64,000 bases of DNA from Varanus komodoensis (lineage: Eukaryota > Chordata > Lepidosauria > Squamata > Varanidae). Where the stretch lies: contig NW_025335509.1 of the NCBI RefSeq assembly GCF_004798865.1, positions 1 through 64,000 of the forward strand, read 5' to 3'. Shown here piece by piece: positions 50,040 through 64,000 of this stretch. A program made the translations under genes and the position numbers. The number at the start of each line of letters is the position of its first letter. Positions within the stretch are counted from its first letter, which is position 1. The notes beneath the pieces are model-generated. The model ran no database searches. It had not been told where the DNA came from and saw nothing but the letters and a program-made list of their open reading frames with translations.

Positions 50040-50180
50040 TTAGAGTGAACCTATATGGAGAGTCTATTCCAGAGGTGAGGCTCAACCACTAAAAAGGCCC
50101 TCCTTCTATTTGCCATTCCCATCACCTCTTTGGGGGACAGTTCTTTAAGAAGGGCCTCTGATTCACATCTTAAGATTTTA
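50040..50180 (-). repeat. LINE 3'-end-like fragment
   Basis: Read on the - strand, gaagggcctttttagtggtt and gagcctcacctctggaatag recall the 'rAFSVVAP-LWN' part of CR1/L2-clade LINEs. It directly abuts the 5' side of BovB. Family uncertain. Confidence 0.4.
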
Positions 50181-50594
50181 AAGGTTTAGAGCCTAAGCTT
50201 ACACCCTCATCAATTTGCTTACATGTAAACTTGCTTAGAACTGAAGCGTGTTTTGTGCAATCAAAATACCATTGAAACTTTAGAATGGCAGTGTCAAATT
50301 ATAATGGTAAAACCAAGAGGAAGTCATGCGGAATCACAATCCCTTTATGATATATAATTTCATCTCAATTAAATTTCAAATCTTAGCTAAAATTTGACAA
50401 AGTAGGTTCAGTTGTCAAGCATCATTAGTTACATATCTAGTTTGCAGCATTGGTTCTCTGTTGAATAGAACCAATATGGTTCTCTGTTGAATAGAAGTAT
50501 CATAAGACTATGTTCTCTGAAGAAGCAGAATAATAATAAACTTGTCTTAATTGTAGTAATTCACTTATACATGTCTTTTTATTCTCCGCCCTGA

Positions 50595-50697
50595 TACACT
50601 GGATCAGGATCAGGACATGGTGTCCTGCAACAGCAGGGGGTTGAACCCAATGGCTTTCATAGCCCCTTCCAACTCTACAATTCTATGATTCTATGTT
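50595..50697 (+). mobile_element. CR1 LINE 3' end
   Basis: gggggttgaacccaatggct, ttcatagccccttccaactc, then attctatg repeated twice. The octamer repeat at the end is the mark of CR1 3' termini. Confidence 0.85.
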
Positions 50698-52623
50698 TTT
50701 TCTTTCCAAAAAAGGAAGTGCTGAAGGCTGTAGCATCTAAGACACTGATATAAAACTTCTTGGAAATCTTCAATGACTCAGATACATTCTTCTTAGCTTT
50801 TTTATGAGTTTATTTTTATCTTTTATGCTAAGAAGAATTCTGCAAGAACATCTCTTGGACAGACATTAGATAGAAGTTTTTGCACTGGTTTTCTTGAGAG
50901 AAGTATGACCCGCATCTTTTATGTGCTCTACAGATTACACTATGACTTGAGAAAGCATGTTCAAATTCTTTTAAGATTAATGGGATTTAAGAACACTTAT
51001 CATTGAATCAAGATATACTGCCTTGGAAAAGACACATCACATTTCTTCCCCATTAACAGTTGGAACCTTTGGAAATCTGAACCATTAATATGCGAAGAAT
51101 GTAACTTCCAAAACCCACCCGTACCCATCACCTAACCAAAAATTATTATTTAAGAAAAAATGTCTAAGTGTAATGTCTATTTTACGGGTAAAACTTTTTC
51201 AAGCTTTTCTCCAAAAGCTCCATTTTTGGACGTATGCTGGCTCCTTCAAAACCAGGGACTGTAAATTGAAAGCTGGTCCAAGCCATGCTCACTCCCTAGA
51301 ATTCATTTCTCTTTCTTTCTTCCTTTCAAATATGTTGTGGTACTTTTCAAGGCAGAATTTCCTCCAGGCCATTTACCAAGCAAAAAATGAAAACAATAAA
51401 ATACATTTTTTTTTAAAGTCTGAAACATTTAGGGAATGTTGACATGTAATGGTAGTTAGTTGCATGTTAATCAAGAAATGTATTTTTGGCACATGCTGGA
51501 TGTGTTCAGAAGGCTTTCTGAATATTCGATCCTGATCAGCTCAATTGGGGGTTACCGCATGCTATCTGAGACAGGGTAGGTTAATCAAGGGTTAAACAAC
51601 CCACATTAAACTATTAACTTGAAGTTTGTATATTCATTTAACCCACAGTAAATCAGGACCAACGCCTAATTAGCCCAATCTGGATTGAATATTCAAAATG
51701 ACCCCAGCATACCTCTGGCACATACCTGGTGCATATGAACAGGTTCTTAAAGTAACAGCAATGAAAAATGACATTTAAAAATAAAAATAGACAGATATTC
51801 ATTTAAAAGCAGACTGGAACAGTAATGTCTTTGAAGCCCATTTAAAAACAGTTTTGTGGGAAGTCTAGGTGCATATTACATGGTACAAATTTCATATGGA
51901 TGAGGCCACTGCAGGAAAGATCCTATCTCTTGTCCCTGCCAACCAAATTGTGTTTATTTAATTTGTATTAAAGAAAACACAAATTTGTGACAAGAAAACG
52001 TTGCACTTGAAGTGGCTTCCCAACATAAAGAAAACTTTATTAAAACAGCACAATAATAAGCATATATTCAAACAGAATAAAAATAAATTTATGTTTTTAT
52101 TCCATTTGTATATATAAAGCAATTCATGTGGGCACAAGTCATCCTTAAAAGAAATGGCTCCCAAGCCATTTCTCTCTCTGGGTTCTCACTAGGTGAAACA
52201 GATTCCCCAAGATCAATTCTGGGATAAGATCAAATACACAATTGCACATAAATGTATGGCCCTAACTATAGAGAAGTTGGAGGATGCAGACTATCCAGTT
52301 AAAGAACAATCACAGCCAAACTGCTTATTATTACCTTAGCTGTAACAAACAGACCCTTTAATGGTAAGGCAAACAGCAAATGCAAGGTTCCCAATCCAAA
52401 GAGAGACCACAGCAATGGAGATGAAAACTCTCCATGCTAAGGATCCGGTATAGATTAGAAGTGTCATGCTGGCAATTTGTGCATGCTCAAGTGTGTGCGC
52501 GCGCATGTGCGCAAGCACTGCCCATCTTGTACAGCACTCAAATCTGTGACTAAAGCAAAGTAGACCTAGTAGTCCAAGGCAGGTAAAATGTTCCCACTGA
52601 CATGTAAGTGAAGCCAAAATGAT
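50698..52623 (-). other. TANC1 intron 3, middle
   Basis: Contains an inverted-repeat element at about 51490-51740 (listed separately). The rest is AT-rich with no feature recognised. Confidence 0.4.
51490..51740. repeat. Inverted-repeat element, unclassified (MITE-like)
   Basis: The arms tgaatattcgatcctgatca (about 51518-51545) and ggattgaatattca (about 51668-51697) pair imperfectly, and inside lies attgggggttaccgcatgct, also present near 44526. No TSD identified. Confidence 0.45.
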
Positions 52624-52835
52624 ATCATCTTCCTCTTCCTCTTACATTTCTATCCCATCTTTCTTCTTCTTGTAAAGAACCCAAAGTGGTTAACAAAGTT
52701 CTCGCTCCCTCCACTTCATCTTTGCAACAACTGCTCCAGGCTGACACTCAAGCTCAGCCAGTGAACTTCATGGCCAAGCAGGGACTACAACAAGCTCTTC
52801 TGGGTCAGTCTCTAACCAGGCCACACCACATGGTC
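52624..52835 (-). mobile_element. tRNA-derived SINE, decayed
   Basis: atcccatctttcttcttctt, cccaaagtggttaacaaagt, tgaacttcatggccaagcag, gggactac and ctctaaccaggccacaccac follow the order of the reference copy at 40277 in the same orientation. Confidence 0.7.
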
Positions 52836-52973
52836 CTTGTTAATTACAGAATGCCACAAGAGCACTGCCTAACCCCTGAAAGTCGTCTTTTTTTTTTTTT
52901 AACTTAGCCATTGAATTTGTTATTGGTCCACTTTTTCCAGAAGATTACTAGACTATATGGCTACGCTCTAATT

Positions 52974-53096
52974 CAGAGGTAAGTAATTCGGTGAGGTCCA
53001 AATATTTTGAGCTGCACCTCACACATTTCCTGACCAATGAACATGCTGGCTGGGGCTAATGGGCACTGTAATCCAAAACATCTGGAAAGCACTCTG
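52974..53096. mobile_element. hAT MITE with perfect 8-bp TSD
   Basis: The element begins cagaggtaag and ends aaagcactctg. Exact ctctaatt copies flank it (52966-52973 and 53097-53104). Inner sequence catgctggctggggctaatg and aatccaaaacatctgg is typical of a widespread reptile hAT MITE. Confidence 0.85.
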
Positions 53097-53104
53097 CTCT
53101 AATT

Positions 53105-54044
53105 CAATCAATTTAAAAATTTTGAGTGCTGACAATCATACTTTGTTTCTTTTAAAATGCAGTATCAGAGAATTACATGTTTCTCCTTGTGCACCTACAA
53201 ACAGGACATTAGAACTAACTGTGGCAAACCTATGCGCTTTTAACTCAAAAGTACATTCCACCAAAATCCATGCAGCTTAATCTCAAGTAAAGCTACATAA
53301 GACTGTAGCTTAAATCGGTTGGGGCCAACTTAATATATTTTTATTTTGACACGTTCTAAATATAGCAGTGGCTTTGACGACAACATTAGGACATCTCTTA
53401 CATAAAGACTGTACTAAGTAATGCTGCAGTACCCAAGGAAATCCTCTCTAGTTTCAACACTCTGTAAGGCTTTCCTTCTTTCACAATCCCTTCTTCGAAA
53501 ATAAAGCATTAGAATGCCTGCAGTGCAATTTGCTGTTAATTCCAGTTTATATAACCACTAGATACATGAGTGACGAACACACTGTAAGCTGCCTAGATCA
53601 AATGTTTTACTCTCCTCACCCCTTCCTGATACATGCTTTGCAGGAAGCTACACTGAATAAGTAAATAGGTGGGGGAAGTTGTTTCCTCTGGAATTAGGGA
53701 TCACCATCTGCCAAAGCTAGACAGAAAAAAGAATACTCCCAGAATTCAAGGAAAACTATGGCTTTGCATCGTGTTGCCAGAAACAAAAAGGAAGGGGGAA
53801 ATGGCAGAGAGAGAAAAGGAAAACCAGTATCTCTTCATGACCTGTGCACAGAACATCAGGAAGTGATTTCATTGTTTTATTAAAGCTGCAGAAAGAATAC
53901 AAAAACATGTTACCTGGTTCCCTAACACAGAGTTTCTAAGTATCCTGAACTCTTCTAAAGGAAACCCAGTATCAGGTTAGTTACATACAGATGTTTTTTT
54001 TTTTTTTTTTTGGGAACACAACACAAAAGGTATTCAGGTGTTAC
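53105..54044 (-). other. TANC1 intron 3, 5'-splice-site end
   Basis: A decayed copy of the palindromic repeat may lie at 53225-53315. A run of about 19 T lies near 53995. Nothing else seen. Confidence 0.4.
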
Positions 54045-54196
54045 CTTTGAGGCAAGACGTCTAACTGATTCGTCCATTTGGTTCTGATGTTCCTGAGCAG
54101 GGGGGAAGTTCAAAGCCTTGCCTGTACTGGTACCAGCTGAGGTAACAACAGAAGGGGGTAACTGGCTAAGAGGAATCTCTTGACAGGGGTCACTGG
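54045..54196 (-). CDS. TANC1: TANC1 window exon 3: variable linker after Walker A
   Basis: 152 bp with acceptor cttcccacag and donor gtaaca. Two bases complete Thr, then 50 codons. SDPCQEIPLSQLPPSVVTSA to MDESVRRLASK is a Ser/Pro-rich linker that varies among TANC proteins, ending in the conserved LASK that precedes VVAYHY of the next exon. Confidence 0.93.
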
Positions 54197-59335
<5,139 letters not shown>

Positions 59336-59610
59336 CAGTAGTCCCCCGAAATTTGCAGGGGTTATGTTCCTAAAGCACCTGCGAATTGTGAAAAACTGCG
59401 AATTTGGTGCAGGTGGGAGGCAGGGGCACATAGAGATCACTTTCTCCAAGCGAGTCCAAACTTGGAAGAAATTATCTCCTTGCGAGTAAGCCGCTGCAAA
59501 GTGAGGTGCCAGCTTACTCACGAGAAGATCGGCTTGGACTCGCTCGCAGAAAAATCCCGCGAAAGATTGAAGCAGCAAACGCTGAACTGTGACTTCACAG
59601 GGGTATACTG
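59336..59610. mobile_element. Tigger-like MITE (family C)
   Basis: Starts cagtagtcccccgaaatttg and ends caggggtatactg; ends pair as CAGTA..CCCC. TA on both sides (59334-59335 and 59611-59612). 275 bp, non-coding; frames crossing it are chance. Confidence 0.75.
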
Positions 59611-59749
59611 TATTCAAAAGCATTACAAGATGCACTACAGCTGCAGTTTTAGGAAAATACATAAACACTTTAAGCTACTTTAGGGAAAAATGCACAGTAC
59701 CTTCATTTTTATGCACAGTAGCTTACAAAAGAAATTCAAAATTTAGAAG

Positions 59750-61910
59750 CAGTATATAAACATGCTAAAGAAGAAAGCATTAAATAAAAATAAATAAAAA
59801 AGATGAGCTTAAATCATTGGGAATTAATCAGATAACTAATCGTATCCAATATATTGACACTTTTTATGGATTTGGAAATAGACGTATGAAATTATTAGCT
59901 TTTAGACTGAGACAGAAATAGTATAACCTTGGTTAAGACCCAACAAGGAAAATTGAGGTTAAAATAACAAATCTAATAAGTGTATCCTATTATGCACATC
60001 TAGGCAACAAGAAATAAATCAAATTCAAAAAATATGCTCTAGCAAATATGAAATAGTTGTCAGACAAACTTATGTAAACATGTCATTACAGAAAAGGAAG
60101 TAGAAAAGGTTATTAAAAATTATAAATTACCTGGGATTTAAGGTATTATAGGAGTCTTCTATAAAGCATATTGCAACAGATTCACACCTTACATGATAGT
60201 GCTATTCAATAGAATTATACGTAATATAATGCCTCACATTTTACAAGTTTCCCAGATTATACTCTTACATAAACCAAGGAGGAACTCTGAAAAAAACTGA
60301 TTCACATTTCCATATTATGTTATTAAATCAGGATCTGAAGATATTCATGTGGAATCTGGCTGAAGTACAACAGATTCACAACATGTTGCTGCAGATGAAT
60401 TTGCTTTATTAGAAAATGTAATATAGGTGACCTGAGAAGAGTATATAACATAGTTTATATACAATGAAATGAAATCTATGAAAAAGAGCACAATCCTTTT
60501 TGCTATAACATTATTAGACTCAGCTAAAGCTTTTGATAAGCTAGAATGGACATAGTTATTTTCCTTAAGCATAAGATGATGGGATATAGATTTCACAATT
60601 GTCTTTCTCAATTATACTTTCAAAACTAAGCAGACATCAAATGAAACAGATTCCTCTCATACTAAGATTAACAGGAAAACTAAGCAAGGTTGTCCTCTTT
60701 TCCCCAGTATGGATTTGCCATTCACGTAGCAAACTTATGCTTCAGCTCTCCATCAGTAGAAGGGATTCATGCTAATATTACCAAATTTGATAATTTGTGA
60801 ACAGTATCTTTTTAACATTATCAAATTCTATTAGGAGCTTAACAATGGGCGTGTAAATCATAAAAGACTTTAGACAAGAAGCAGAATGCAAGACAATACA
60901 TAGCAGCCTATGTATAGACATGGATAATAACAATTACTTTTGAGGAAAAAACTCAGGGGTACTGATGGAGACTATGAAGGTAAAATATTCATGAGTAATT
61001 ATACCAACTGATCCATCAAGTGATAAAACTAAATTACCAATCCATGCCCAAATATATTAAACAAAAATTGAAACAATGGTCCAAACTGAAATGGTTGGGA
61101 AAATGGTGATTCAGATGAAATATTACCAAAATTAACAAATATATTTCAAACATTACCTGTGATTTTACCTGAACAAATGTTTAATCAAGTCATTTGATCA
61201 TTCTACATGTTGTTTTTGATAATTAAAGACTTAGGTTCAATGAAAACATATGAAATTGGGAAACAGGTAAGAGAACAATTATCAGAAGATATATCATGAT
61301 TTCAGAGACACCATATTCTTCATTTCACACCTACAGCAGCCATAAATTCTCAGGTCATACACTAAATGAATTTGAAAGTTTAGTGGCTTAGGCAAAATCT
61401 GAAACAAAGGGCTTTACTGAAATTATTTACATGCTGTTAAATGCTATGGTTATTAGCAAAACAGAAGGGGCAAATCCAGCATGGGAAAAAGTCCTTTACT
61501 GAACTAGCATATCAGAACAGTGCATAATAATATGCTCTAAGGCCCCATGAAGTTTGTATTACACAGAGTGAGACAAAAGACACTGAAGGTGAGTTATAGA
61601 TGCCATGTTACACCACTAAAGCAGAACTAATTTAATTGCAATATGGAGCCTATTTGTTGGAAGTGTAGAGTCACCAGTGGCTTCTACCTGCATATGTGGT
61701 GGAATTGCTCACTGGTACAAAGGGTTGGGTCTCAGCCTTTGCCTTTGTCATTTGGGAGCATACATTAATGCACAAACATGCTACACATCTTCAGGCACAA
61801 AGAGATCAAAGAGAAACTGACCAAGAATCAAAGTTGGTATCTTCTGCACAAAAAGAATGTATTTTAGCCGCTGCATTAAAGCTTCTTCAATATAGATAAC
61901 ATTTAGGTCC
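59750..61910 (+). mobile_element. Decayed L1-clade LINE
   Basis: On the + strand, pieces of an L1-type reverse transcriptase appear in order in shifting frames: GIIGVFYKAYCNRFTPYM- (about 60150-60200), LLDSAKAFDKLEW (about 60510-60550), KQGCPLFPSMDLPF (about 60680-60720), ILPKLTNIFQTLPVILPEQ (about 61120-61180), and MWWNCSLVQR with its preceding Cys (about 61650-61720) from the C-terminal region. Many stops and frameshifts mark it as old. It is antisense to TANC1. Confidence 0.7.
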
Positions 61911-64000
61911 TGGTCCCATTGAGACTTCAGAAAGTTATTGTCAAGTTAACATTGAATGCTGAGTTTCTCCAAAGAAGAGTAAGATACAAACAATGCATAG
62001 TAAACAAAAACAAAAACCGGTCTGAAGTTCTTCCAACACAACACCTTATCTTCTCCTTTAACAGCACTTTGGATTGGAAACCATGCTCTTGAGCTTCTAT
62101 AGAAATCATGTTAGTTACCAGCTACATTACAATTTTATTTTAATGATCAAACACAACTTCCCAAGGCATTAAAATTCTAAAGACTGCTTATGCTTCCTGT
62201 AATGCCTCCACCTTTGATAAAATGTACAAAATATTGTGTATTCAAGACACTACCCAGTATTCTTAAGAAATCATTGTATGAACAATGATGTTCTTCAGTG
62301 GGAAATATTTTTGTGCATGGAAACAACCCTAAAGCTTGTATATTTTTCTACTTCTAAAGAGTAAGAAACAATTTTTGAAATATACTACCTCTGCCATTAA
62401 ATATTTGGTTCAAGGTCCCATTCTCTGAATTAAACATACTCCTTCATGATGTGTATGCATAAAAAATAAAATGACATCAGAAAAGCTTTAAAATGGCTGA
62501 TTTACTTTTAGGTGATACATAAGAGATGACAAGCACAATGTATTTTTATTGCCAGTTTGGCAGTCAAAATATTTGTTAAAGCTTCAGTATTTCCATACTA
62601 AAACACAGCAAGGTAGCTAAACATGAATCTTCTGCCCCAATGATTTCAATTCAGAATTACTGGCATTTCAAATCTTGCAAGCAGACAGTCCAAAAGCTTA
62701 CAAGGAAAAAGGCAGACACTTTGTACAGTATTTCACAGCATCCGGAACATCAACAGTCTCCCATTAAAGGGAAGATTCTCAGCCTCTCTTTTTTTACAAA
62801 GATATATACATGCCAAACTATAAAAGCTTTTAAGACATTGTGAAATGTACTGGAAAATAAACTGGTCATCCTCAACAAATTAATAAGAGCAGCTACATAA
62901 GAGTACTGAAGTTTTTTTAAAAAACGGACATGATCCAAAGCTCATGTGCAGAAAGAACTGTACCATAATCAGAGTTTTTGCTGAAGTTTTTAGAATCAAG
63001 TTGCTTTTTAAAACTGAAAAAGAGATTTGCCTTTTAGGCACAGTGAGCATACACAATGGAAATCTGAAATAAACCTGTGGTTCATTATTGCAACTTACCA
63101 GGAAAATCTCTCAAACATAACCCTATTGAAATGAACAGAAGTACATTGCAAATATAATAAGCAACATATAGGAGACATAGAGAGATTGTCCAGTGATTAT
63201 CAGAACTTCAGTGCTTGCATGATGCTTCCAACTGTCCACATCACATGTAATTTAACTTGAAGGCTGTTGAGGGATCAAATGAAATTCTTCACTGAAATGA
63301 AGAATTACCATATTTAGGCCTTCCATTGGCAGGAATCCACTTGCCCTACTACCTCATATGCCCTAGAAAGTATTCAATGAAATAGACACCAACATACATT
63401 TTGTTTATTTTACTTGCAGTGCCAATAAAATCTAAAAGGGAAATCCATCTCTTCCTAGAAGAAATGAAAAAAGTAGTACATTCATTTTAAAAAAAACCTA
63501 TTTTGACATGACAGCAATTGGGACAAGAATTCATGTATGTAAGAGACTTTCCACTATTCTATGAATAAAGCTACTAAAACTCTTTTAAGACTATTTCAGC
63601 CTGAAATCTGTTTCCTTATGGCAATGGCTAATTCCAACATTAAATTATTACCAAGTATTTACATGAAACAAGTACTCTTATCTGGAGGTTTTCCTTTTCA
63701 ATTATTCCATTTATTACGGCTTTTCTTCTTTGTGAAAAATCACTTTGACCAGCTTCCTGAAGATATGAGCAACATTCTGGATCGTTTTTAAACTGACTAC
63801 ATATTGTTATAAAGCACTTTAACAATATACAAGAAGTTAAAAATGAAGAACAGAAGGTGGAAGCAACCAAAGCACTTTATACCAACAGCTGAACAAAATA
63901 TCAGTTAATTTTCTTATTCTAGAGTACAGAACTTTTTTCAGCCCAAGGGTTGAATTCCACTCCTTTGCGGGGCACATTGTAGTGACAGATGTGGTTGAAA
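61911..64000 (-). other. TANC1 intron, right end of window
   Basis: AT-rich, no repeat family or supported exon. A frame at 63640-63870 was considered and rejected. Confidence 0.45.

Noticed and set aside
63640-63870. Possible extra TANC1 exon (- strand, around a tttgtag acceptor-like site)
   Set aside because: The peptide does not resemble the TANC1 N-terminal region, and the expected donor position has GATAAG rather than a GT donor.

Overview
The window is about 64 kb of vertebrate nuclear DNA from a squamate reptile (lizard or snake). The evidence is two interrupted genes with vertebrate splice sites and a squamate-type repeat load: a BovB (RTE-clade) LINE, several L2-like and CR1 LINE copies, tRNA-derived and 5S-rRNA-derived SINEs, hAT and Tigger-like MITEs, and a DIRS fossil. 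I cannot name the species.

Two protein genes converge here. On the left, on the + strand, are the last three coding exons of WDSUB1 (SAM domain 2127-2306, U-box 10449-10589 and 15021-15199). Its WD40 exons lie off the left edge. On the right, on the - strand, are the last 19 coding exons of TANC1 (58127 down to 17671). They join in frame over 1540 codons and encode the STAND-type P-loop NTPase, the ankyrin repeats, the TPRs and a long Ser-rich tail ending in the PDZ-binding motif ESNV. The first ~320 residues lie off the right edge. The stops are 2.47 kb apart, tail to tail. From memory this is the order seen in other vertebrates.

Region by region: 1-2126 is WDSUB1 intron with a Tigger-like MITE cut by the edge and a hAT element flanked by a perfect 8-bp duplication. 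2307-10448 is an intron holding a Tigger-like MITE, a DIRS fossil lying inside an RTE LINE, and an old L2-like LINE. 10590-15020 is an intron with a second large Tigger-like MITE whose core became a GC-rich minisatellite, a 5S-derived SINE and an L2 3' end. 15200-17670 is the intergenic/3'UTR region. 17671-58127 is TANC1 with introns carrying SINEs, an L2 inserted in a SINE, CR1 pieces, a large MITE and a BovB interrupted by an L2. 58128-64000 is TANC1 intron with a Tigger-like MITE and a decayed L1 LINE.

No wholly new gene system was found. The most interesting signals are a base-paired 3' hairpin shared, with compensating changes, by the L2-like LINEs and the 5S-derived SINE; nested insertions that order repeat activity in time; the hAT element and BovB as candidates for horizontal transfer; and a TANC1 exon whose first six bases form a donor-like GTGAGT right after the acceptor.
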